From Armatimonadota bacterium (GTDB lineage: Bacteria; Armatimonadota; UBA5829; DTLH01): DNA of 50,788 bases. The DNA lies in contig JACPPP010000169.1 of NCBI GenBank assembly GCA_016190935.1, positions 1 through 50,788 on the forward strand, given 5' to 3'. Positions 9,437 to 16,457 of this stretch are shown here, one piece after another (the stretch's first letter is position 1; each line of letters starts with the position of its first letter). The notes beneath the pieces are model-generated. The model searched no databases and was not told the origin of the DNA. It saw only the letters and a program-made list of their open reading frames with translations. The position numbers and the translations under genes are program-made.

Positions 9437-10299
9437 TTTCTCCCAATTGCTTCCTGCATCATCTGTTCATAGAGTTCGCAGTATTCAGGGCGCTCCGTGT
9501 CGCGATGCAGCACACCGATAACATACGGCTTACCGGTGGCCCTGGCCTTCTCGTAGTCCATAGTCTCGGAAACCATAATGGACTTCTCGCGCATGGCTTT
9601 GACCATTTCGACGGCGCCGCCCTCCATATTGATCCTGCCGTAGTACGTGTGGCAGTTGGAGATGATCTCTACCACGGAGAACCCCTTGTGCTCAAGCGCC
9701 ATCCGTATCATCTGCTCGACGTGCTTGACGTGATAAACGGTAGATCGCGCGACGAACGAGGCTCCGGCGCTTTTTGCAAGTTCACAGGTGTCGAACGGAG
9801 GCTCGACGCTTCCGTACACCGCCGTAGTCGCCCTCTTGCCGAGCGGGGTAGTCGGCGAGCACTGCCCGCCGGTCATGCCGTAGATAGCGTTGTTCACTAT
9901 TATCGCCGTAATGTCTATGTTTCGCCGCGCGGCGTGGATGAAATGATTACCCCCGATGGCAAGCGCGTCGCCGTCACCCATAAAGGTCATGACCTTGAGG
10001 TCCGGCCTTGCGAGCTTAACCCCTGTTGCGAAGCTCAGCGCCCGGCCGTGGGTCGTGTGCAGGGTGTTGCAGTCCACATACACCGGAATCCTCCCGGTGC
10101 AGCCTATGCCGGCGACCATAACCACTTCATCTTTACTGTAGCCCAGAGATTCGAGCGCCCGTATCGTGCCGCCGAGCACGATGCCGATCCCGCAGCCCGG
10201 ACACCAAAGGTGCGGGAACTTCTTCTTTACTCTGAGCCACTCATGTACAGCCGGTCTCCTAACCGGATGCTTTGTTGCAACCATAGTCTGTTCAGCCAA
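9433..10299 (-). CDS. korB: 2-oxoacid:ferredoxin oxidoreductase, beta subunit (TPP-binding)
   Basis: This is the thiamine-diphosphate-binding beta subunit. WCPGCGIGIVLGG supplies conserved cysteines for an iron-sulfur cluster, MGDGDALAIGGNH with NNAIYGMTGGQ forms the Mg-TPP site, and SPTTPLG follows as in the family. The start is TTG at 10299, with GGAGAG about eight bases upstream; it overlaps the end of korA by eight bases. The alternative ATG at 10284 lacks a ribosome site. The length, 288 residues, is normal. It works with KorA, KorC and the KorD ferredoxin in oxidative decarboxylation or reductive carboxylation. Confidence 0.95.
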   Translation of the reverse strand: MAEQTMVATKHPVRRPAVHEWLRVKKKFPHLWCPGCGIGIVLGGTIRALESLGYSKDEVVMVAGIGCTGRIPVYVDCNTLHTTHGRALSFATGVKLARPDLKVMTFMGDGDALAIGGNHFIHAARRNIDITAIIVNNAIYGMTGGQCSPTTPLGKRATTAVYGSVEPPFDTCELAKSAGASFVARSTVYHVKHVEQMIRMALEHKGFSVVEIISNCHTYYGRINMEGGAVEMVKAMREKSIMVSETMDYEKARATGKPYVIGVLHRDTERPEYCELYEQMMQEAIGRK

Positions 10300-11473
10300 T
10301 GATGTACTCTCCAGTCCGCCTGTTCTTAGCGCGCAAGTCTCGAACCTTGTCCACGATCTGTTCGGCGGTGATGAACGTTGGGTCGAGCACGTTTATGCCG
10401 TGAATCTTATCCTGAGCGTTCGAAAGCCTCTCGACTTCCTTTCGAAGCTGCCCTACGTTCATCTCCGGAACGATCACGAGGTTCGCCCTCTCCAGCATAT
10501 TCTCCACCGGAATCTTGGGGAACGGCCAGACGATCATGGGGCGGAGCATGCCGGCCTTCACGCCGCACTGTCTCAGTATTTTCACGGCCATTCTGGCCGA
10601 GCGCGCCACCGACCCGTATGCGAAGATGCAAATCTTTGCATCCTCCATGCAGAACTCTTCGACCATGGTCAGGTCTCTGGAGTTATGGATCTCCTTATTC
10701 TTGAACTTCTCCAAGAGGGCGGAAATCTCGGATGGCTTCTCGGTCGGGAATCCGTAAACATCATGGGTGAGGCCGGTCACATGGAACCTGTATCCCTCGC
10801 CGAAGTTCGCCATCGGCGATACACCCGTAATGGAATCCTGATAATGCTGGTACCACTCGGGGGGCACCGTCGGCTTGATCCGGTCCACCACCTCCACTTC
10901 GTCCTGGCTCGGAAGGACCACCTTCTCGCGCATGTGGCCGACGATTTCATCCGAAAGCAAAACTACGGGAACCCGGTATTTCTCGGAGATATTGAAGGCC
11001 TTGACTGTGAGGGTAAAGCATTCGAGGACGGAACTCGGCACCAGGGCAACCGATGGGTAGTCGCCGTGAGACCCGTATTTGGCCTGCATTACATCTGCCT
11101 GAGAAGTCTTTGTGGGCAGTCCGGTGCTCGGGCCGCCTCGCATAACGTCGATGACAACGCAGGGTACTTCAGCCATCGCGGCGAAGCCTACGTGTTCCTG
11201 CATAAGGGAGAAGCCGGGCCCGCTTGTGGCGGTAAAAGATTTAAGCCCTGTAAGCGAAGCGCCGATTACGGCTCCGAGGCTTGCCATCTCATCTTCCATC
11301 TGGATGAACTTTCCTCCCACCAGAGGGAGTTCTCTTGCCATAACTTCGGCGATCTCGCTAGAAGGTGTTATCGGGTATCCTGCATAGAAGCGCGCTCCGG
11401 CGGCAAGCGCACCGTAAGCAACCGCCTCATTTCCTGATAGAAGTACCGGTTCGCCGGTTTTCACTGTGCTCAA
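10292..11473 (-). CDS. korA: 2-oxoacid:ferredoxin oxidoreductase, alpha subunit
   Basis: This 393-residue alpha subunit contains GYPITPSSEIAEVMARELP, FIQMEDEMASLGAVIGASLTG and TATSGPGFSLMQE, all hallmarks of the KorA/PorA pyrimidine-binding domain, followed by the transketolase C-terminal-like domain (ICIFAYGSVARSARMAV). The start is TTG at 11473, preceded by GGAGGT at seven bases and three bases after the korD stop; ATG is absent at this position. With KorB, KorC and KorD it forms the complex that converts 2-oxoglutarate and CoA to succinyl-CoA, CO2 and reduced ferredoxin, feeding the succinyl-CoA ligase encoded downstream. Confidence 0.95.
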   Translation of the reverse strand: MSTVKTGEPVLLSGNEAVAYGALAAGARFYAGYPITPSSEIAEVMARELPLVGGKFIQMEDEMASLGAVIGASLTGLKSFTATSGPGFSLMQEHVGFAAMAEVPCVVIDVMRGGPSTGLPTKTSQADVMQAKYGSHGDYPSVALVPSSVLECFTLTVKAFNISEKYRVPVVLLSDEIVGHMREKVVLPSQDEVEVVDRIKPTVPPEWYQHYQDSITGVSPMANFGEGYRFHVTGLTHDVYGFPTEKPSEISALLEKFKNKEIHNSRDLTMVEEFCMEDAKICIFAYGSVARSARMAVKILRQCGVKAGMLRPMIVWPFPKIPVENMLERANLVIVPEMNVGQLRKEVERLSNAQDKIHGINVLDPTFITAEQIVDKVRDLRAKNRRTGEYIIG

Positions 11474-11476
11474 GCG

Positions 11477-11791
11477 TCATACCTCCGGCTTTTCGCCATT
11501 CTCTTCTTTTTCGGTGACGTCGATAGCGAAGTCAGGACAGTGCAACACGCACAACATGCACCCTATGCATTTTTCCGGGAAAGTTGCTTCGGGGTTGCCG
11601 AACGTGTCGCTGGTCAGGACAGCTTTCGGACAGAAAGCGACGCAGAGTCCACACTGCTTACACCATGCGTCGTAGATGCTAATATCGTAGCTGCCGGCCC
11701 TGCTCTGCGCTTTTCTCTCCATGGCGCGTTCCGCGCCCTCATTCTGTGGGGTTTCAGGCGCTTTCGCTGGGTCAGCCTTGACAGGTGCCAT
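11477..11791 (-). CDS. korD: Dicluster 4Fe-4S ferredoxin subunit of the 2-oxoacid oxidoreductase
   Basis: This small protein carries two CxxCxxCxxxC motifs, in WCKQCGLCVAFCPK and KCIGCMLCVLHCPD, and so binds two [4Fe-4S] clusters. As the first gene of korDABC it is the delta-type subunit that passes electrons out of the enzyme. ATG at 11791 is chosen because GGAG lies six bases before it; an ATG four codons upstream at 11803 lacks a site and its own codons form that Shine-Dalgarno. The N-terminal 30 residues are polar and probably flexible. Confidence 0.92.
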   Translation of the reverse strand: MAPVKADPAKAPETPQNEGAERAMERKAQSRAGSYDISIYDAWCKQCGLCVAFCPKAVLTSDTFGNPEATFPEKCIGCMLCVLHCPDFAIDVTEKEENGEKPEV

Positions 11792-11916
11792 AGATGACTC
11801 CATATTTGGATCTGTTAGATCATCTTTTTGCCGTCGCCCCGCCAGGCGTTCTCTTGGGCGGGAGAATCCGCGGTTTAAGGGTACGTGACGAGGCGCTTAA
11901 AATCGGTCACACATCT

Positions 11917-11945
11917 AGTATGAACCTCAAACCCATTTTTGTCAA
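11917..11945 (-). promoter_or_regulatory. Candidate promoter for korDABC
   Basis: On the minus strand TTGACA (11945-11940) and CATACT (11922-11917) are 17 bases apart. The -35 is perfect and the -10 matches four of six. Transcription from about 11910 would give a leader of about 110 bases with a modest CCCGCC/GGCGGG stem near 11840-11865. Confidence 0.5.
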
Positions 11946-11958
11946 TAGCCAGGCATCT

Positions 11959-11991
11959 CGAATTATTTACTCGTTCCTCGTGAATAATTCG
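11959..11991. repeat. Gene-end palindrome, copy A (12-bp arms)
   Basis: Arms cgaattatttac (11959-11970) and gtgaataattcg (11980-11991) pair with one mismatch around a 9-base loop. It lies 15 bases beyond the ftsY stop. A 24-base stretch of this element (11970-11993, minus strand) recurs exactly at 30796-30819, and its 17-base right end with flank recurs at 36839-36855. It lacks a T-run. Confidence 0.8.
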
Positions 11992-12005
11992 GGTTAGAGT
12001 TGAAA

Positions 12006-12920
12006 TCAACCTCTGGTTGCGCTGCCGCGCACCTCTGGGCCCTCCACGAGGGCACGCACAAACTCTCTCGCATCGAAATCTTCGAGCTCTTCCATCCGCT
12101 CGCCGGTTCCGATGAGTTTGATGGGAACTCCAAGCTCGTCCTTTATTGTGATTACGATGCCGCCCTTCGACGTGCCATCGAGTTTCGCAAGGGCTATCGC
12201 CGTGACATTTACCGCAGCAAGGAACTCTTTGGCCTGATTGATGGCGTTCTGGCCGGTAGTTGCGTCCAAAACCAGGATCGTTTCATCCGTCGGATGTCCG
12301 AGAGCCCGCTCAACCACCCGGCCCATCTTCTTCAGCTCCTCCATAAGATTCGTTCTTGTGTGGAGCCGACCAGCCGTATCCGCAATAATGTAGTCTGCGC
12401 CCCTGGACTTTCCGGCCTGCAGCGCGTCGAAGAGGACGGCGGAAGGATCGGCCCCGGGCTGGTGCCTTACAATGTCCACCCCGACCCGCGAGGCCCATAT
12501 TTCTAGCTGATCTATCGCTGCGGCCCGAAAAGTATCGGCAGCCGCAAGCAGCGCCTTCTTGCCTTGTTTCTTGAACCGATATGCGAGCTTGGCTATGGTA
12601 GTAGTTTTCCCAACACCATTTACTCCGACCACGAGGTAGACAGTGGGAGGCTCCGGTGCGGTGGCCAGGCGAGCGTTGGCATCGGCTTCGAGTATATCTA
12701 TCAGCGATTGCTCCAGCCTGTCCCTGACGTGTGAGACCTCACTCAAGTGCTCGCGCCGCGCAGCCTGGCGCAGTTCGTCCACGACCCTGGTGGTTGTGTG
12801 TATGCTGATGTCGGCCTGCACCAGGATTTCTTCGAGATCATCGAAGAGTTCATCATCGACCGCCCGTCGGCCCGTAAGCAACTGATCTACTTTTTGAAAT
12901 ATTCCTCTGAAAACTCTCAT
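12006..12920 (-). CDS. ftsY: Signal recognition particle receptor GTPase FtsY
   Basis: This is the SRP receptor that docks ribosome-nascent-chain/SRP complexes at the membrane for co-translational insertion. The helical N domain is followed by the G domain with GVNGVGKTTT (P-loop), DTFRAAA, DTAGR and AKLDGTSKGG. There is no long acidic A domain. ATG at 12920 (304 residues, starting MRVFRGIFQKVDQLL) is preferred: GGAGAG lies four bases before it. The longer reading from 12971 would begin upstream of the predicted transcription start. The gene stands alone between the kor cluster and the glycan locus. Confidence 0.95.
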   Translation of the reverse strand: MRVFRGIFQKVDQLLTGRRAVDDELFDDLEEILVQADISIHTTTRVVDELRQAARREHLSEVSHVRDRLEQSLIDILEADANARLATAPEPPTVYLVVGVNGVGKTTTIAKLAYRFKKQGKKALLAAADTFRAAAIDQLEIWASRVGVDIVRHQPGADPSAVLFDALQAGKSRGADYIIADTAGRLHTRTNLMEELKKMGRVVERALGHPTDETILVLDATTGQNAINQAKEFLAAVNVTAIALAKLDGTSKGGIVITIKDELGVPIKLIGTGERMEELEDFDAREFVRALVEGPEVRGSATRG

Positions 12921-12940
12921 CCGGCTCTCCACATAAAAAG

Positions 12941-12963
12941 AAGCAGCCCACAAAGGGCCGCTT
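12941..12963 (-). terminator. Terminator-like hairpin in the ftsY leader
   Basis: On the minus strand a 9-bp stem (AAGCGGCCC/GGGCTGCTT, one G-T pair) with loop TTTGT is followed by CTTTTT. This is the form of an intrinsic terminator, yet it lies about five bases after the predicted ftsY transcription start and 20 bases before the ATG. It may attenuate or stabilise the ftsY transcript, end read-through from the upstream glycan genes, or both. Confidence 0.65.
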
Positions 12964-12974
12964 ATCCACATAAG

Positions 12975-12980
12975 ATTATA
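12975..12980 (-). promoter_or_regulatory. Extended -10 promoter of ftsY
   Basis: The minus strand reads TTGGTATAATC: a perfect TATAAT preceded by TG one base away. The -35 region 17 bases upstream (CTGAAT) is weak, as is usual for extended -10 promoters. The start of transcription would be near 12968. Confidence 0.6.
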
Positions 12981-13063
12981 CCAAAATTCCTGTAAGGATT
13001 CAGGGTGGAGTTGGAGTTATACTTAAGCTCCAGACTATCGGAACCGCGAAGTACGGAAATGCC

Positions 13064-15562
13064 TTACCTCTTGCCGGCTTGAATCATTCTATACACCAAC
13101 CCACCCGGCTTGCACGGGGCCGAAATGTCCTGGCCGAGAACAGCGGCTGGGGCGCCCCAGAGGCACATGATCATATAGTAATCCGTGCCCAGCCCCGGGC
13201 TTCCGGTTTCTGCGTTCAAGGCCTGTCGTCCATCCCAGGTGTAGGCAAACCTGCACGAGTAGACTTCCTGACATTTTCTAAGAAGATCCAGCCCGAACTC
13301 CCTCTGTCCTTCATACATGTAGGCCATGGCAAGATAGTAGACGGTGAAATTTACATAGTTGTAAGTTCCGTATCCGCCTATGTCTTTGATGGCTGTGCCT
13401 TCGGGGCTCACATAGTTGGGAGGGATGCCCAAGTCGCCCACTGTGCAGCCTTTGTCCTTGATCGTCTGCAGCACTGTGGCGACGCGATCTTCCGGGAATG
13501 CTCCCGCCAAACCATGCGAACGGGCAAAATACTGGCCGTCCAACTGGATGGTGAATATCGCATCTCTGCGCCGGCCTGTCTCAGGTTCGTGATAACAGAG
13601 GTAGTAGCTGCCATTCCATAGATACTGCTCGAGAGCATCGGCCCCGGCCTTGAGCACCGCATCGAGATTCTTTGCATATTCCACATCTCTCATCTTCTCA
13701 GCCCACCGGCGCATCATCCTCGCCTGTGCCATGCGGAGACCACCTGCGTGTGAGACATAGCCGTAATATGGCAGGTCCTCGAACCATTCCGTATCCTCCG
13801 GGCCTTCACCGGTGTCGGTATTCTGTGTAGGCATAGCAGCGATCTGCGAGAGTCCGTAGTTGGGCCGCAGGTTCATCGTCCATTCCATATTCCGTTTGGC
13901 CGAGTCATAGAACTCTTTGAAGAACTTGTCATCTTGTGTCACCAGATAGTAGCGGTCAAGCCTTATCATATGATTAGGGCCATTAGTCACAGACTGCCAG
14001 CCCCGACCAGGTTCCACTAACTCCCAGTAACCTGTGCCACAGGCTATTCCGTCAGCAAACCTGGCACAACAGCCGCCAAGATTCCACGGCGGGCGTCCGT
14101 CCGGGAATTGGTAAGCCTTTACTGCTCGTAAAGTCGAGCGTTCCAACTCTGGGAATAAATACACCAGTGGAAGAGTCCCGACAGCGCTGTTTGGAGACGT
14201 GTCCATCTGAGAGCAGCCTCGTGGGGACTCATTGAGCGCGTAGATGCCGTCTTCCGGCTTGCACCAATCGCCGATAGGAGGTTTGGCCTGAGCCCAGATG
14301 CCAGTCCTTGTTATCATATGCAGGTTGTTTATCAGGGAATCTGCCAGCCAACCAGGCAGCTCGGGCGAGTTATAAACCTCCTCCTGCCACCGAATAATAC
14401 GCTTGAGCAGTTTCTGGTGGTCCTTCACTAGACGCTTTGCTACAGCCACAGCATCAGGATAGTACTTTGCGTACATATGGGTGTAGCTGTTTCCGCCAGT
14501 GTCGGGCCGTCCCCCTCCATTCCACTCCGGTGCATACCATGCAAGCACATATCGGACTACCTTCTCCTCCCTCGGCTTCAGGTCGAAGTCCACAGCAAGA
14601 GAAGCGCCACCAGTCTCTGGCGCGGTATTGGGAAGTCTATTCTGGATACTACTCCACTTCCTGCCGTCCGTGCCGAGTTCCCCTCCCGTTCTGATCTTGT
14701 CGTCGCCTATCACTGCCAGCACATAGCTCATCTTCCAGTTGAGGTCGTTAACCCACACTCCTGCAGGAGTTCCCGACAGCGCCTTGCGCACTATGTTGTG
14801 CGATGGGAGATTGGGACGGCTCGGATTCGGGGCGCCAACCCATACCGGCCCCTTCCGGTCCCGTTTAGTCTTGTGCGAGTCAAATCCGGGAAAGCTGAAA
14901 GCAATTGTGCCCGTATGCCTGGATTGTGTATGATTTCTCAGACGCACCTCGAAAACCGCGCCGGGAATATTCGAGTCAGCCACGTCTCCAGGGATGAAAG
15001 GCGCCCAAGCACGGAGTCCTACCGAGACCGGGGCATCCGTCTGATACTCCAGATCAGCAATAGGATAGTGCCCCCAATAGTCTATCGACCGCGCCTTCTC
15101 CACCCCTTCGAGCGCCAGATCCGGGCCGAATTCCGAAGGCTCGCGGCCTGTCCCAATGTAGTTCTTGGTCTGACCTGTTGTTAGGACCCACGTTCTGCCG
15201 CCAACGCTTATGCCCAGGATAGGAGTGTTGATCGGGCCGCCCCGAGGCGTCAGGTGATTAAAGATCGAGCTAAGACCCAGAGTGCCTGCCGTCTCCAGGT
15301 CCAAACAACCCGTGGCAACGCCACCGAGGGGCATTCCAGACGGAGGACGAGGATCACCCCTGTAGATGATGCCCGTTACCGGTCTGGTATAACCCACCGC
15401 GTTGAACTCTGACCATTTCGCCGCAGGCAGTCCGGCAGGAAACAGTGTCGCGCCCACGGCGTGGCTGCTGACGCAGACTCCGCCCACCAAAACGACAACG
15501 ACCGCTCGTAAGAACTGCTTTCCAAAAATATTTCGTAGTCTAAGAATCCTCATTTTCATCAT
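13064..15562 (-). CDS. Exported GH116-like (DUF608) glycosidase, DTEWF type
   Basis: This 832-residue protein belongs to the GH116 superfamily (bacterial beta-glycosidases and GBA2-type glucosylceramidases). An N-terminal export signal ends near residue 37. An N-terminal beta-sandwich follows (GMPLGGVATGCLDLE, SVGLRAWAPFIPGDV), then an (alpha/alpha)6 catalytic domain. In the family the nucleophile is a Glu and the acid/base an Asp. Here the likely equivalents are E445 in ALNESPRG and D590 in EDTEWFED, placed by eye. The C-terminus carries the motif KPGGLVYRMIQAGK shared by all paralogs here. It lies 23 bases after an unrecognised secreted protein gene and is the last gene of the locus. The substrate is unknown; the locus suggests a deoxysugar-rich glycan. 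Confidence 0.8.
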   Translation of the reverse strand: MMKMRILRLRNIFGKQFLRAVVVVLVGGVCVSSHAVGATLFPAGLPAAKWSEFNAVGYTRPVTGIIYRGDPRPPSGMPLGGVATGCLDLETAGTLGLSSIFNHLTPRGGPINTPILGISVGGRTWVLTTGQTKNYIGTGREPSEFGPDLALEGVEKARSIDYWGHYPIADLEYQTDAPVSVGLRAWAPFIPGDVADSNIPGAVFEVRLRNHTQSRHTGTIAFSFPGFDSHKTKRDRKGPVWVGAPNPSRPNLPSHNIVRKALSGTPAGVWVNDLNWKMSYVLAVIGDDKIRTGGELGTDGRKWSSIQNRLPNTAPETGGASLAVDFDLKPREEKVVRYVLAWYAPEWNGGGRPDTGGNSYTHMYAKYYPDAVAVAKRLVKDHQKLLKRIIRWQEEVYNSPELPGWLADSLINNLHMITRTGIWAQAKPPIGDWCKPEDGIYALNESPRGCSQMDTSPNSAVGTLPLVYLFPELERSTLRAVKAYQFPDGRPPWNLGGCCARFADGIACGTGYWELVEPGRGWQSVTNGPNHMIRLDRYYLVTQDDKFFKEFYDSAKRNMEWTMNLRPNYGLSQIAAMPTQNTDTGEGPEDTEWFEDLPYYGYVSHAGGLRMAQARMMRRWAEKMRDVEYAKNLDAVLKAGADALEQYLWNGSYYLCYHEPETGRRRDAIFTIQLDGQYFARSHGLAGAFPEDRVATVLQTIKDKGCTVGDLGIPPNYVSPEGTAIKDIGGYGTYNYVNFTVYYLAMAYMYEGQREFGLDLLRKCQEVYSCRFAYTWDGRQALNAETGSPGLGTDYYMIMCLWGAPAAVLGQDISAPCKPGGLVYRMIQAGKR

Positions 15563-15585
15563 TTCCTTTCCTTAGGCGCCTCAGT

Positions 15586-16398
15586 TTATGACTGCCGTGT
15601 TATGCTGAAGTCAATTCCATTGAGGCCAGCCAATGTTGCGGACGGATCCCAATAAAATCCGACGCAGATCCTGTCGCCTTGCGACACCGAGATGTTGCGT
15701 AATTTGGAAGCGTCAGATCCCAGTATCTCCGCAAAAGTCGCAGGATTGCTCGAATCACAGTTATCTTCCCAGAGAGGAACTACGAAATCGGCAAAGATGA
15801 CTTCATCGGCCGCACCAATACCATTTGAAGCCCTGTCTATCCAAAGCCGGACTCGCGTCCGCCGTTTGTCGGTGTCCCAATACTGCCCTGACTTCCATCT
15901 CGCAGTCCAGACTCCGCCCGAAACGCTGACCGTCATAGGCTCCGGCGCGGTCCAGACGGCTGCGGTCATCACTTCCTTACCTTTTTTCGCATCCGGGCAG
16001 GTGGCCGCCGCTACCCTGCCTAACGGCCAATCATATTCAGTTCGGTCTATATTCCCCGGAATGTTGCCGCCGCCAACGTTCTTGCCCATCATCGGCATTC
16101 GAGTTGTCGGTGAATCGCCAAGCCACCACCCTTCAATGCCGAATGCGCCGCTCCATCGGTTTGAATGAGTAAAGCGCATGGCTCTGTTGAATGCTCTCCA
16201 ACTCCAGTCGGGGTTGAACCCCACGGAATAAACACCCCATGCGCTGTCCGGGCCGAAGGGTATCCCGCTCAGAGTCTTTCCTTCTAGGCTCCAATCGGCC
16301 GCCATGTCCCACTTTTGGACAGCCTGGGCCGGCGCCGGGCCAATCACGACGGCCAGAACTATGGCTGCTTTCACCATGAGTCGCAGTCTTTGCCTCAT
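15586..16398 (-). CDS. Secreted protein of unrecognised family, copy 1
   Basis: This 270-residue protein has a signal peptide (cleavage near APAQA, residue 26). The mature part is rich in Trp, Gly and beta-strand-forming residues: LEGKTL, GIPFGPD, AWGVYSV, FNRAMRFT, GGWWLG-like GWWLGDSPTTR, and VSVSGGVW. It ends in VGFYWDP...GLNGIDFSI. The Trp-rich beta pattern suggests a jelly-roll carbohydrate-binding or small hydrolase fold, which is inference. A full-length homolog lies at 36852-37652, and each copy sits directly upstream of a DTEWF-type GH116-like gene, so the two are a conserved pair. AGGAG precedes the ATG at nine bases, and the leader resembles that of the other copy. Confidence 0.75.
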   Translation of the reverse strand: MRQRLRLMVKAAIVLAVVIGPAPAQAVQKWDMAADWSLEGKTLSGIPFGPDSAWGVYSVGFNPDWSWRAFNRAMRFTHSNRWSGAFGIEGWWLGDSPTTRMPMMGKNVGGGNIPGNIDRTEYDWPLGRVAAATCPDAKKGKEVMTAAVWTAPEPMTVSVSGGVWTARWKSGQYWDTDKRRTRVRLWIDRASNGIGAADEVIFADFVVPLWEDNCDSSNPATFAEILGSDASKLRNISVSQGDRICVGFYWDPSATLAGLNGIDFSITRQS

Positions 16399-16457
16399 AT
16401 TCTAATGCTCCTTTCTGAATCGGTATCAATCAAACGCACTGACTAACCTCCATCTGA

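Noticed and set aside
10166-11437. 423-residue plus-strand frame opposite korA/korB
   Set aside because: It is antisense to two clear oxidoreductase genes and has no recognisable domain; long only because of codon bias on the other strand.
11959-11991. Intrinsic terminator of ftsY
   Set aside because: The arms are AT-rich, there is no T-run, and related copies occur elsewhere, so it is treated as a repeat family.
12921-12971. N-terminal extension of FtsY (MWISGPLWAASFYVES)
   Set aside because: These codons overlap the predicted promoter and leader hairpin, and a good ribosome site precedes ATG 12920.
14477-15184. 235-residue plus-strand frame opposite the GH116-like gene
   Set aside because: It is antisense to a conserved catalytic protein with no independent evidence.
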